Assembly: GCF_017353175.1 (NCBI RefSeq)
Contig: NZ_JAFMYW010000006.1
Location: 372,001 to 436,000, forward strand
DNA: 64,000 nucleotides
Origin: Fibrella forsythiae
GTDB taxonomy: Bacteria; Bacteroidota; Bacteroidia; Cytophagales; Spirosomataceae
Direction of reading: 5' to 3'
Shown: in pieces, positions 8,882 to 17,363 of the stretch
How the letters are laid out: each line of letters starts with the position of its first letter
Position numbering within the stretch: position 1 is the first letter of the stretch
Made by a program: the position numbers and the translations under genes
Notes under the pieces: model-generated
Database searches by the model: none
What the model saw: only the letters and a program-made list of their open reading frames with translations
What the model was told of the DNA's origin: nothing

Positions 8882-9862
8882 ATGCCCACTACGCTTATTC
8901 TTGGTGCTGGACTGGCTGGCCTGACTGCCGCCCGCGAATTAACCCGACAAGGCCATACCGTTCTCATTTTCGATAAAGGCCGCGGTGTGGGTGGTCGGCT
9001 GGCCACCCGCCGAATCGCCGATGGCCGTGCCGATCATGGGGCACAGTACTTCTCGGCCCGATCACCCGAATTTGCCGCGCTAACCCAGGAAATGCAGCAC
9101 GCTGGCGTAGTGAGCAACTGGCACGTTGAGCAATCGGACCCGGCGTCGTTTCAGCACCCGCGCTTTGTTGGTACAGACGGCATGAGCAGTATAGCGAAGT
9201 ATCTGGCAACGGATGTACACGTGCAGACAGGTAAACGCGCTGTTGCCGTGAAGCAGGTACCCCAAGGCTGGGCCGTGACGTTTGATGATGGACAGACAAT
9301 TGCTGCCGATTCGTTGCTGGTAACCCTACCCGCTCCTCAGGCACTGGCGCTCTGGCAAGAGTCTGGCCTGGAGTTAGACCCTTCCGAAAAAGCTATTCTG
9401 AACGCGATTCACTATCAGCCCTGTTTGGCCGTACTGCTTCAGCTCAGTCAGCCAAGCAACGTACCCACGCCCGGTGGTTTGAAACTCCCGGCCGACTCGC
9501 CGGTATCCTGGGTAGCCGACAATCAGCAGAAAGGCATTTCTCCGGCAGTGCCCACCGTAACACTCCACGCATCGCACAGCTACAGTCAGCAGCACCTTGA
9601 CGATACCGACCTGAAGGCGCTGCTTCCCGAACTGGTTGCGGCCGCGGCTGCTTATGTTTCGTCCGAAACCGTCATCGATCAGCAAATTCACCGCTGGCGC
9701 TACAGCAACGCCACTGAACGCTACAGCGAGCCTTTCCTGGCAGCCTCAACACCGGCCCCACTCCTATTCGGCGGCGATGGTTTCGGGCAGGGCAACGTCG
9801 AAGGCGCTTTCCTATCCGGGCTGGCTATGGCAAAGGCGATAGCAGATGGTGCTTCGGCCTAG
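8882..9862 (+). CDS. NAD(P)/FAD-dependent oxidoreductase, renalase-like
   Basis: A 326-aa flavoprotein. The N-terminus has the Rossmann dinucleotide fold GAGLAGLTAARELTRQG, followed by the FAD-binding segment GRGVGGRLATRR and DHGAQYFSAR. The C-terminus has GDGFGQGNVEGAFLSGLAMA, the second FAD-contact region of amine-oxidase-like proteins. This is the layout of bacterial renalase-like oxidases, which in studied species act on isomeric dihydronicotinamides; the role here is inference. No signal peptide, so cytoplasmic. The gene is free-standing, after a terminator and before the CvfB-like gene. Confidence 0.85.
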   Translation: MPTTLILGAGLAGLTAARELTRQGHTVLIFDKGRGVGGRLATRRIADGRADHGAQYFSARSPEFAALTQEMQHAGVVSNWHVEQSDPASFQHPRFVGTDGMSSIAKYLATDVHVQTGKRAVAVKQVPQGWAVTFDDGQTIAADSLLVTLPAPQALALWQESGLELDPSEKAILNAIHYQPCLAVLLQLSQPSNVPTPGGLKLPADSPVSWVADNQQKGISPAVPTVTLHASHSYSQQHLDDTDLKALLPELVAAAAAYVSSETVIDQQIHRWRYSNATERYSEPFLAASTPAPLLFGGDGFGQGNVEGAFLSGLAMAKAIADGASA

Positions 9863-9923
9863 TCGCTTTAGAGCGGGGGTTAGGTCAGAGCAAGCAATTC
9901 GACAGCATAACCGGTGAACGTTG

Positions 9924-9931
9924 TACCTTTG
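9924..9931 (+). promoter_or_regulatory. -7 element TACCTTTG abutting the cvfB-like start codon
   Basis: An exact TAnnTTTG match separated by only 4 nt from the ATG at 9936. With the usual -7 placement, transcription would begin at or next to the ATG, giving a leaderless or nearly leaderless mRNA. Confidence 0.6.
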
Positions 9932-9935
9932 CACT

Positions 9936-10769
9936 ATGATTAATATTGGCCAGTATAACCGGCTCACAGCCTTGCGCATGACAAGCGTAGGCATGTATTT
10001 GGGCGACGATGATGACAATGACATTCTGTTGCCCAACAAGTACGTACCTGATGACCTGAAGGAGGACGACGAAATCGACGTATTCGTGTATACGGATTCG
10101 GAAGATCGGCCCATTGCCACTACGCTGCGCCCGGCGGTTATTCGAAATACCTTTGCGGCGTTGAAATGCGTGGCTATTTCGTCTTTCGGTGCATTTATGG
10201 ACTGGGGACTAGAAAAAGACCTGCTGGTGCCCACCAAAGCCCAGGAAGAACCCATGTCGGAAGGGCGCTGGTATGTGGTCTACTGCGGCTACGATGCCGA
10301 TACGGATCGCCTGATTGGTTCGTCAAAGATCAACGCGCTGGTTGACGATGAAGCCCCCGAAGATCTGAAGGAAGGCGACGAAGTAACGGCGCTCATTTAC
10401 GAACGGACGGATCTGGGCCTGATCGCGGTGGTCAACGACCAGTTCCGTGGGTTGTTCTACGCCAACGAATTGTTTAAACCTCTTCGCATTGGCGACAAGG
10501 TGAAAGCGTATGTGAAACGCATCCGCGAGGATCTGCGCGTAGACCTGAGTTTGCAACCGGCCGGGTATGCCAAAGTGGAGCCCAACGCACAGGCAATTCT
10601 TGATAAGCTGAAGGCGCACAGCGGCTTTTTGCCCCTGACCGATTCGTCTGACCCACAAGCCATCTACAAACTACTGGAAATGAGCAAGAAGACGTTCAAG
10701 AAAGCCGTTGGCGCGTTGTACAAAGACCGGAAAATTGTGTTGAAAGAAGACGGTATCTATCTGGCATGA
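9936..10769 (+). CDS. CvfB/YitL-like S1 RNA-binding protein
   Basis: A 277-aa cytoplasmic protein made of repeated S1-like barrels followed by a winged-helix tail. Seen: an opening barrel with MYLGDDDDNDILLPNKYVP, the S1 signature CVAISSFGAFMDWGLEKDLLVP, a third barrel with GDKVKAYVKRIREDLRVDLSLQP, and a C-terminal winged-helix-like region (LLEMSKKTFKKAVGALYKDRKI). This matches CvfB, a regulator of virulence and RNA functions in firmicutes; its exact activity is unclear even there. ATG 9936 is chosen because a -7 box lies directly upstream. Its stop overlaps the sua5 start by 4 bp (ATGA), implying coupling. Confidence 0.85.
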   Translation: MINIGQYNRLTALRMTSVGMYLGDDDDNDILLPNKYVPDDLKEDDEIDVFVYTDSEDRPIATTLRPAVIRNTFAALKCVAISSFGAFMDWGLEKDLLVPTKAQEEPMSEGRWYVVYCGYDADTDRLIGSSKINALVDDEAPEDLKEGDEVTALIYERTDLGLIAVVNDQFRGLFYANELFKPLRIGDKVKAYVKRIREDLRVDLSLQPAGYAKVEPNAQAILDKLKAHSGFLPLTDSSDPQAIYKLLEMSKKTFKKAVGALYKDRKIVLKEDGIYLA

Positions 10770-11752
10770 TCGGCACAGACCTCAACGCCGCCCGCTACTG
10801 GCTGGAGGCGGGAAACGTAGTCGGAATTCCTACCGAAACGGTATACGGCCTGGCTGGTAACGCGCTGAACGACGAGGCCGTGCTCACGATTTTCCGGGTC
10901 AAGAACCGACCCGCCTTCGACCCGCTGATCGTCCATACCGATTCGCTCGATAAGGTGCGGACGCTGGTGCGCGAACTGCCACCCGTTGCCGAGCAGTTGG
11001 CACGTACCTGCTGGCCGGGTCCGCTTACGCTCCTCTTACCCAAGCGAGACCACGTACCTGACCTGACCACGTCTGGTCTTGATACCGTAGCCGTTCGCAT
11101 ACCGAATCATCCGCTGACGCTGGCACTCTTGCAGTCGCTCAACTTTCCGTTGGCTGCGCCGAGTGCCAATCCGTTTGGCTACATCAGCCCCACCATGGCC
11201 CAGCATGTGGCCGACCAGCTAGGTGATCACGTACCCTACATTCTCGATGGCGGCCCCTGCCAGGTGGGCGTCGAATCAACGATCATTGGCTTCGACAATG
11301 ACAACCAGGCTATCGTTTACCGCCTGGGTGGTATGGCCATTGAACAGTTGGAAGCCATTACAGGGCCACTCCGAGTGCAGACGTCGACCTCGAATCCGCA
11401 GGCGCAGGAGGCTCCCCAGGCACCGGGTATGCTGACATCGCACTACGCGCCCCGTAAGCCGCTCACGTTGCTGGCTGAGGGGCAGGTTCCTACGCCGCCG
11501 GGCACGTTGCCCGCCCGCCATTTCGCCGAGTCGGTGGGTGTGCTGGCGTTTTCAGGTACGTTGCCCGGCATCCCCGAAGCAAATCAGCTGGTGTTGGCTC
11601 CGGGAGGAGACGTGCTGGAAGCAGCCCGAAACCTGTTTGCCTATCTGCGGCGCCTGGATGCACTCCCCGTGACGCAGCTTTACGCCCAACTGGTGCCCGA
11701 TGAAGGTCTTGGCCGTGCCGTGAACGATCGGCTCAGGCGGGCTGCCGCGTAG
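10766..11752 (+). CDS. tsaC: L-threonylcarbamoyladenylate synthase (Sua5/TsaC family)
   Basis: Makes threonylcarbamoyl-AMP from threonine, bicarbonate and ATP for the universal t6A37 modification of ANN-reading tRNAs. The YrdC domain spans about residues 1-200 with GIPTETVYGLAGNA, the KNRPAFDPL lysine/arginine motif and SAPSANPFGYISPT. A C-terminal Sua5 domain (about 235-328) is preceded by the PGMLTSHYAPRKPL linker, so this is the longer Sua5 form rather than the short TsaC form. The ATGA overlap with the CvfB-like gene makes a two-gene translation-related unit. Confidence 0.92.
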   Translation: MIGTDLNAARYWLEAGNVVGIPTETVYGLAGNALNDEAVLTIFRVKNRPAFDPLIVHTDSLDKVRTLVRELPPVAEQLARTCWPGPLTLLLPKRDHVPDLTTSGLDTVAVRIPNHPLTLALLQSLNFPLAAPSANPFGYISPTMAQHVADQLGDHVPYILDGGPCQVGVESTIIGFDNDNQAIVYRLGGMAIEQLEAITGPLRVQTSTSNPQAQEAPQAPGMLTSHYAPRKPLTLLAEGQVPTPPGTLPARHFAESVGVLAFSGTLPGIPEANQLVLAPGGDVLEAARNLFAYLRRLDALPVTQLYAQLVPDEGLGRAVNDRLRRAAA

Positions 11753-11855
11753 GTGCATTTTCGACAGAAAAAAGCGTACTTCGTATCCTGCCCAAGCGTG
11801 CCTGCTGAACCTGGCACGTACCCGTCTCACTCCTACTCTTAAATAAACCTCCCCC

Positions 11856-13133
11856 ATGCGCTTTTTGCTTTCACTGACTTTACTGACGGTTTCGCTCACG
11901 GCGACTTATTCCCAGCCGTACAAACTGACCGACGCTAAATCGCCGGCAACGGTGGGTGTGAATGCCGATCGATTACAACGGATTGATCGGGTGTTGAAAG
12001 AATATGTTGATCAGGGGAAACAGGCGGGCATTGTGGCGCTGGTGGTTCGGAATGGGCAGGTGGTTTACCATAAAGCCTTTGGCGAGAACGGCACCACCGC
12101 CAAAGCACCCCTTCAGCGCGATGCTATCATGCGCATTGCTTCGCAGACAAAGGCGATTACCAGCGTGGCCGTGATGATGCTATTCGAAGAAGGCCGTTTT
12201 CTGCTCGATGATCCGATCTCGAAATACATTCCAGCGTTTAAAAAACCAGTTGTGCTCGAAACGTTTAACGAGAAAGACACGACCTACACGACGAAGCCCG
12301 CGAAAAGCGAGATCACGATCCGGCAGCTACTGACCCACACATCGGGCCTCAGCTACGCGGGCATTGGCACTAAAGAAGCCGTCGCCATTTACGCCAAAGC
12401 GGGCATTCCGAGCGGTATCGGCACGCCGATGTACAGCTTGTCGGCAACGATTCCGGCACTGGCAAAACTTCCCTTGGTGAATCAGCCCGGCGAAAAGTGG
12501 ACCTACAGCCTGAGCACCGACGTACTGGGTTATTTCGTTGAGGTTATCTCGGGCCAGTCGCTCGACCAGTTTTTGCGGACCCGTATTTTCGAGCCGCTGG
12601 GTATGAACGATACCTACTTCTACATGCCAGCTAATAAAGCGCCCCGTCTGGCCACTTTATATACAGAAGTACCCGCTACAAAGGCCGTAGTACCTATGCC
12701 CGTTCAGGCAGGGGGCATTTCGGGCGATTACCCAACCAAAGCGGGGACATACTATTCAGGTGGCGCAGGCCTGTCATCAACGGCGTACGATTACGCCATT
12801 TTCCTGCAAATGATGCTAAACGGTGGCGAATACAACGGCAAGCGGTTATTGGCACCGGCCACGGTGCACCTGATCACGCAAAACCAGATTGGTGCGCTGA
12901 ACATTGGCGACAATAAATTTGGGCTTGGCTTTGAAATTGCTACCGAAAAAGCGGCGGCAAAACTTCCGGTATCAGTAGGCCTTTTTAGCTGGGGCGGCTT
13001 CTTTGGCACCAATTACTGGGCTGATCCTGAAAAAGGAATTATCGGTGTTATCATGACCCAGAAATACCCCAACTCCTATGGTGATCTGAATGATAAGTTT
13101 CGGGTACTGGTCTATCAGGCGATCGATAAATAA
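11856..13133 (+). CDS. Secreted serine hydrolase, class C beta-lactamase family
   Basis: A 425-aa protein with a signal peptide (residues 1-20). The penicillin-binding/beta-lactamase fold is marked by the SxxK motif in IASQTKAITS, LLTHTSGLSY, and a YSL tyrosine motif in GEKWTYSLSTDVLGY. The SWGGFFGTNYWADP segment stands where the third motif lies in these esterase-like members. Such proteins act as periplasmic esterases, D-amino-acid peptidases or beta-lactamases; substrate cannot be decided. The gene stands alone between sua5 and ftsX on the same strand, with about 100 bp on each side. Confidence 0.85.
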   Translation: MRFLLSLTLLTVSLTATYSQPYKLTDAKSPATVGVNADRLQRIDRVLKEYVDQGKQAGIVALVVRNGQVVYHKAFGENGTTAKAPLQRDAIMRIASQTKAITSVAVMMLFEEGRFLLDDPISKYIPAFKKPVVLETFNEKDTTYTTKPAKSEITIRQLLTHTSGLSYAGIGTKEAVAIYAKAGIPSGIGTPMYSLSATIPALAKLPLVNQPGEKWTYSLSTDVLGYFVEVISGQSLDQFLRTRIFEPLGMNDTYFYMPANKAPRLATLYTEVPATKAVVPMPVQAGGISGDYPTKAGTYYSGGAGLSSTAYDYAIFLQMMLNGGEYNGKRLLAPATVHLITQNQIGALNIGDNKFGLGFEIATEKAAAKLPVSVGLFSWGGFFGTNYWADPEKGIIGVIMTQKYPNSYGDLNDKFRVLVYQAIDK

Positions 13134-13226
13134 GTTTACTGTTTGCCGTTTACTGTCTTCCGTTAATTTTTCCTAATTCATAGGCCCTACACGATAGCCT
13201 GTCGGCGGTCGTTGGTTGAAAAAGGC

Positions 13227-13234
13227 TATTTTTG
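13227..13234 (+). promoter_or_regulatory. -7 element TATTTTTG abutting the ftsX start
   Basis: TATTTTTG matches TAnnTTTG and lies 4 nt before the ATG at 13239, the same spacing as at the cvfB-like gene and fur. This predicts a leaderless or very short-leader transcript. Confidence 0.55.
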
Positions 13235-13238
13235 TTCA

Positions 13239-14120
13239 ATGGCGCGTAAGAAAAAGAATGTGGGTGCCTACCCAACCGGTCGAATCCTGTTCAGCTTGAC
13301 CCTGGCCTTGCTGCTCATCGGTGCTTGTGGCCTGCTGGCGATCCAGTCGAAACGGCTGGTTACCAATGTCCGGGAAGGAAACGAAGTGCGGGCTTTTCTC
13401 GATACCGACCTCGACTCGACCGACCGGCTGAAACTGGCCAAAACCATTGCAGATCAGCCGTTTGTGGTGACAGCAAATGGCCAGCCGCAGATCAGGTACG
13501 TATCGAAAGAGGATGCGGCGAAGGAGTTTATCGCGGAGACGAAAGAAGACTTCACGCAGTTTCTGTCCGACAATCCGCTGCACGCCAGCTACCGGATTCG
13601 GCTTCGTGAAGATTATTTTGCGGAGGATAAGCTGAAGGAAGTAAAGAGTAGTATCGAGAAGATGGACGGCGTGTTTGAGGTGGTTTATCCCGAGAACATG
13701 GTCGATAACATCAACCGGAACATCACTAAAATTTATGCCGTGATGGCGGTCTTCGCCCTGGTGCTGCTTATTATCATCGTAGTGCTGATGAACAACACGA
13801 TTCGACTGGCGTTGTATTCGCAACGGATGTTGATTCGGAGCATGCAACTGGTTGGCGCAACGAATGGGTTTATTACCCGGCCATTCCTGACCCGTGGCCT
13901 CACACAGGGCTTCATGGCTGGTCTGATTTCGGCCATTATTTTGTTTATTGGCTGGTATGCCGCCATACTCAGTATGCCAGAACTGACCACCCTGACCGAA
14001 CCGCTTCAGTTGGTCATGCTGGCGGGCGGATTGATTATGTTGGGCATGATCATTGGCTTACTGAGCACTTTACAGGCTGTTCATCGGTACCTGGACCTAT
14101 CGCTCGACGAATTGTATTGA
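13239..14120 (+). CDS. ftsX: Cell-division ABC-transporter-like permease FtsX
   Basis: The membrane partner of FtsE in regulating peptidoglycan hydrolases at the septum. 293 aa: a basic cytoplasmic N-terminus (ARKKKNVGAY), TM1 (about 18-38), a periplasmic domain (about 45-160, with VREGNEVRAFLDTDLD and ENMVDNINRN), then three TM helices (about 165-190, 215-240, 255-280) separated by the conserved LYSQRMLIRSMQLVGAT loop. ftsE is not adjacent, common in Bacteroidota. ATG 13239 fits the family N-terminus; an upstream frame extension would cross the -7 box. DUF3098 and uppP follow on the same strand, an envelope-assembly neighbourhood. Confidence 0.92.
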   Translation: MARKKKNVGAYPTGRILFSLTLALLLIGACGLLAIQSKRLVTNVREGNEVRAFLDTDLDSTDRLKLAKTIADQPFVVTANGQPQIRYVSKEDAAKEFIAETKEDFTQFLSDNPLHASYRIRLREDYFAEDKLKEVKSSIEKMDGVFEVVYPENMVDNINRNITKIYAVMAVFALVLLIIIVVLMNNTIRLALYSQRMLIRSMQLVGATNGFITRPFLTRGLTQGFMAGLISAIILFIGWYAAILSMPELTTLTEPLQLVMLAGGLIMLGMIIGLLSTLQAVHRYLDLSLDELY

Positions 14121-14165
14121 TTTACGTTGCGGCCACGGGCTGACAACCAAAAAAGGATAAAAGAT

Positions 14166-14462
14166 ATGGAATCTGTTCGCACTAAAACCCAAAAAACAAC
14201 GCCTGTTTCGGGGTTCTCCATGCCGGAAGCAACTAAGCCCTCTCCGTCATATGTACCAGCTATGCCATTCGGCAAAGTCAATTTTCAGCTGATGATCGCT
14301 GGTATCGTGACCATCCTGGTCGGGTTCTTCATCATGACCATCGATACAGAACCCTTTGGTTTTGGCTTCTTCGGCCTGACCCTGGGCCCCATCGTGGTTA
14401 CGGCCGGGTTCATCATCGAATTCTTCGCCATCCTGAAAAAGCCAACCGGAAAAGCCAATTAA
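14166..14462 (+). CDS. DUF3098 membrane protein
   Basis: A 98-aa protein with a polar 40-residue N-terminus and two transmembrane helices (about 42-62 and 70-90). The stretch between them, TIDTEPFGFGFFGLTLGP, is the conserved core of DUF3098, a Bacteroidota family of unknown function that commonly sits between ftsX and uppP, as here. An A/G-rich run (AAAAAAGGA) at 14148-14156 precedes the start. It ends in a strong terminator. Confidence 0.85.
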   Translation: MESVRTKTQKTTPVSGFSMPEATKPSPSYVPAMPFGKVNFQLMIAGIVTILVGFFIMTIDTEPFGFGFFGLTLGPIVVTAGFIIEFFAILKKPTGKAN

Positions 14463-14483
14463 TCATTGCCCGGTTGCGCAACG

Positions 14484-14538
14484 GGGAACACAAAGCGATT
14501 CGCCTTTTGGGGCCGCTCGCTTTGTGTTCCCTTTTTTT
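14484..14538 (+). terminator. Rho-independent terminator after DUF3098
   Basis: A perfect 14-bp stem (14484-14497 with 14518-14531), a 20-nt loop and seven T at 14532-14538. It separates the ftsX-DUF3098 pair from uppP. Confidence 0.9.
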
Positions 14539-14562
14539 GTAGGTAGCCGTTTCCGTTCATCG

Positions 14563-14570
14563 TAGCTTTG
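14563..14570 (+). promoter_or_regulatory. -7 element TAGCTTTG upstream of uppP
   Basis: Matches TAnnTTTG. It lies just after the preceding terminator and about 100 nt before the uppP ATG, implying a leader of around 90-95 nt. Confidence 0.5.
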
Positions 14571-14668
14571 CGCCCGGCAAAAACTACGGTTTCGCGCCGA
14601 CTCCAGTCTTCTTCTTTTAAAAAAACGCTGTTCTACACACTGAGCAACCCTCCTTTGCTGCTACCTAT

Positions 14669-15532
14669 ATGAGTCTGTTTCATGCCATTATGCTGGCCAT
14701 TATTGAAGGCCTGACCGAGTTTTTACCCGTGTCATCGACCGGCCACATGATTATCTATTCGTCACTGGCAGGCATCAGCGGCGACGAGTTCACGAAGCTG
14801 TATACGGTCGACATTCAATTTGGGTGTATCCTGTCCGTTCTGGTGCTCTACTACCGCCGTTTCCTGCGCGACACCCGTACCCGTGCCGATATGGCCTGGT
14901 ATAACGCCCTGCCTGATTTTGCACAAAAACTGGTGAACCCCGTATCAGGCCAGCTCGATTTTTACCTCAAGCTGCTGGTTGCTTTTCTGCCGGCTGCCGT
15001 AATCGGCTTTCTGCTCAACGATTTTATCGACAGCCTGTTAGAGAACGTTGTCGTTGTGGCTATTTCGCTGGTTGTCGGTGGCGTCATTCTGGTGTTCATC
15101 GACCGGATCATCGAGAAGCATGCCGAACGGGATTATGATATAACCTTTCCGGAAGCCCTGAAAGTCGGTTTTTTTCAGTGTATTGCCATGATTCCCGGCG
15201 TATCACGTTCGGCAGCCACTATCATTGGCGGTATGACCCAGGGATTAACGCGCCAGCAGGCTGCTGAATTCTCCTTCTTCCTGGCGGTTCCTACAATGGC
15301 CGCAGCCACAGGATACAAGCTCCTGAAAACGTATAAAATGCTGCAACCAGCCGATTACCAAACACTGCTCATTGGCAACGTCATTGCGTTTATCGTGGGT
15401 TTGATGGCTATCCGGGGCTTTGTGGGCTTTCTGAACAAGTATGGTTTCAAGGTATTTGGCTACTACCGCATCGTGGTTGGCCTGGCTATCCTTGGTCTGC
15501 TGGCAGCTGGCGTGAAAATCGATATTCTGTAG
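14669..15532 (+). CDS. uppP: Undecaprenyl-diphosphatase (BacA/UppP)
   Basis: Dephosphorylates undecaprenyl pyrophosphate to regenerate the lipid carrier for peptidoglycan and other glycans; overexpression gives bacitracin resistance in known species. 287 aa, about eight membrane segments. The two catalytic motifs are intact: EGLTEFLPVSSTGH (residues 13-26) and PGVSRSAATIIGGM around residues 175-188. truB follows after 7 bp, so the two are probably co-transcribed from the promoter at 14563. Confidence 0.95.
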   Translation: MSLFHAIMLAIIEGLTEFLPVSSTGHMIIYSSLAGISGDEFTKLYTVDIQFGCILSVLVLYYRRFLRDTRTRADMAWYNALPDFAQKLVNPVSGQLDFYLKLLVAFLPAAVIGFLLNDFIDSLLENVVVVAISLVVGGVILVFIDRIIEKHAERDYDITFPEALKVGFFQCIAMIPGVSRSAATIIGGMTQGLTRQQAAEFSFFLAVPTMAAATGYKLLKTYKMLQPADYQTLLIGNVIAFIVGLMAIRGFVGFLNKYGFKVFGYYRIVVGLAILGLLAAGVKIDIL

Positions 15533-15539
15533 TTTAGAT

Positions 15540-16238
15540 ATGGATCCAAACCAACCTGCTCCCGATCCAGGTCAGTTGATTCTGATCGACAAACCCCGCG
15601 AATGGACCTCATTCGACGTGGTGAACAAGATACGCCGGGCCTGCAAGATGAAGAAGATCGGTCATGCCGGCACGCTCGATCCGCTGGCTACGGGCTTGCT
15701 GATTCTGTGTACGGGCAAAATGACCAAACAGATCGACAGCTACCAGGCGCAGGAAAAAGAATATACAGGTACGTTGGTGCTCGGCAAAACCACACCGTCT
15801 GTTGATCTGGAAACTGAGTTTGATAGCGAGTTCGATACGTCAGCGATTACGCATGAGCAGGTACGTGCCGCCGCTGCACAATTGACCGGCGAGATCCAGC
15901 AGATTCCGCCGATCTACTCCGCGATTCGGGTCAATGGCGAACGGCTTTACGAGCGGGCGCGGCGCGGCGAAACGGCCGATCAGGTGGAAGGCGGCATTAA
16001 AAGCAGAACGGTGACGGTGTCGGCCTTCAATGTGATGACGAATGATTTTCCAACCATCGACTTCCGGATTGTTTGCTCAAAAGGCACCTATGTTCGCAGT
16101 CTGGTGCGTGATCTGGGCCTTTTATTGAATAACGGGGCCTACATGACGGTCCTGCGCCGAACCCGCATTGGCGAGTTCGACGTGAAAGACGCGCATACCG
16201 TTGAGGGGTTTATTGAGGATTATTTAAAAGAGTCTTGA
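15540..16238 (+). CDS. truB: tRNA pseudouridine(55) synthase
   Basis: Isomerises U55 in the T-loop of tRNAs. 232 aa. The catalytic aspartate is in HAGTLDPLATGLL (about residues 42-54). Further family motifs are IDKPREWTSFDVV at the start, EYTGTLVLGKTT, QIPPIYSAIRVNG and SKGTYVRSLVRDLG. It lacks a long C-terminal PUA domain, as in shorter Bacteroidota forms. It lies 7 bp after uppP, and ribF follows, the truB-ribF adjacency seen in many bacteria. A degenerate inverted repeat begins immediately after its stop codon. Confidence 0.95.
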   Translation: MDPNQPAPDPGQLILIDKPREWTSFDVVNKIRRACKMKKIGHAGTLDPLATGLLILCTGKMTKQIDSYQAQEKEYTGTLVLGKTTPSVDLETEFDSEFDTSAITHEQVRAAAAQLTGEIQQIPPIYSAIRVNGERLYERARRGETADQVEGGIKSRTVTVSAFNVMTNDFPTIDFRIVCSKGTYVRSLVRDLGLLLNNGAYMTVLRRTRIGEFDVKDAHTVEGFIEDYLKES

Positions 16239-16354
16239 TAGTCATCAGGCGGACATTAACCTGCGGCATCATGCGTTATTCAGAATCTGGTAACGACTGC
16301 TGATTAGTTAACGACGACACAGGCAAATGACCGCCTAATGATGATTAATGACTA
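16239..16354. repeat. Degenerate 3' inverted repeat with a slipped arm
   Basis: Left arm 16239-16257 (starting at the first base after the truB TGA) pairs with 16326-16354, but the right arm carries about 10 extra nt that look like a local duplication. The intervening 68 nt show nothing recognisable. It looks like a decayed relative of the perfect hairpins found after other stops. Confidence 0.45.
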
Positions 16355-16373
16355 CCTAATGCCATTGTAATTT

Positions 16374-17306
16374 ATGATCGTCCATCGCGGCATCGACAGT
16401 TTATCGCCCCTCCCCTACGCCGTTGTTACGAGCGGCACGTTTGACGGGGTTCATCTGGGGCATCAAACGATCCTTAAGCGGCTCAACGAAGTGGCACGCG
16501 CTCATCCTGATGGGCAATCGGTGGTGATGACCTACTGGCCGCACCCACGTACGGTGGTCTCGAACGATAGTCAGGATCTGCGCCTGCTCAGTACGTTAGA
16601 GGAGAAAATCGACCTGCTCGAACAGGCAGGCGTTGATCATCTGGTGGTGATCCCGTTCACGCGCGCCTTCTCACAACTCAGTTCAGAAGAATTTATTCAG
16701 CAGGTGCTGGTTGATCGGCTGGGTACGAAGAAACTGGTGATCGGCTACGACCACCGCTTTGGCCGTGACCGTGAAGGTGGCTTCGACTACATTCAGGCGC
16801 ATCAGGCAGAGTATGGCTTTGAGGTAGAAGAAATTCCCCGGCAGGATATCGAAGCCGTTGGCATTAGTTCGTCCAAGATTCGGACTGCCCTGAATGAAGG
16901 AAACATTGATGCAGCCAACCGCTTTCTGGGTCGCCCCTACTCGCTGACCGGCACAATAGTGAAAGGTCGGCAACTTGGCCGCACCATAGGTTTCCCAACC
17001 GCCAACCTCCAGGTCGATGATGCCGTGAAGCTTATTCCCGCCAATGGCGTCTACGCGGTTGATGTTATTCAGGGCGGGCAAACCCTGGGGGGTATGTTAA
17101 ACATCGGTTTCCGGCCAACCGTAGCCGGTGAGCATCAGACGATCGAAACGTTCATCTTCGATTTCAGCAAAGACATCTACGGCGAGCACATGACCCTGCA
17201 ATTCAGGTCGTTTCTCCGCCCCGAACAGAAGTTCAACGGTTTACCCGCCCTGGTAGAACAGCTTCAGAAAGACGAGCAACAGGCGCGGGTAACATTGAAA
17301 CGCTGA
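16374..17306 (+). CDS. ribF: Bifunctional riboflavin kinase / FAD synthetase
   Basis: Converts riboflavin to FMN and then FAD. 310 aa. N-terminal nucleotidyltransferase: GTFDGVHLGHQTIL (residues 19-32) and GISSSKIRTAL (about 163-173). C-terminal riboflavin kinase: GRQLGRTIGFPTANL (about 200-214), NGVYAV and NIGFRPT. The TAATTTATG context around 16370-16376 offers an AT-rich initiation region. The TGA at 17304-17306 is itself the first three bases of an 18-bp hairpin stem. Confidence 0.95.
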   Translation: MIVHRGIDSLSPLPYAVVTSGTFDGVHLGHQTILKRLNEVARAHPDGQSVVMTYWPHPRTVVSNDSQDLRLLSTLEEKIDLLEQAGVDHLVVIPFTRAFSQLSSEEFIQQVLVDRLGTKKLVIGYDHRFGRDREGGFDYIQAHQAEYGFEVEEIPRQDIEAVGISSSKIRTALNEGNIDAANRFLGRPYSLTGTIVKGRQLGRTIGFPTANLQVDDAVKLIPANGVYAVDVIQGGQTLGGMLNIGFRPTVAGEHQTIETFIFDFSKDIYGEHMTLQFRSFLRPEQKFNGLPALVEQLQKDEQQARVTLKR

Positions 17307-17353
17307 TGTTGTCTTTCTTCGCGCTGTAGGCTTCACGAAGAAAGACAACATCA
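17304..17353. repeat. Bidirectional 3' hairpin, 18-bp perfect stem (ribF/glgP)
   Basis: Bases 17304-17321 pair perfectly with 17336-17353; loop 14 nt. The left arm includes the ribF stop codon, and the right arm ends 10 bp from the stop of the converging phosphorylase gene. No T-tract on either strand. Confidence 0.8.
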
Positions 17354-17363
17354 GTGTATACAA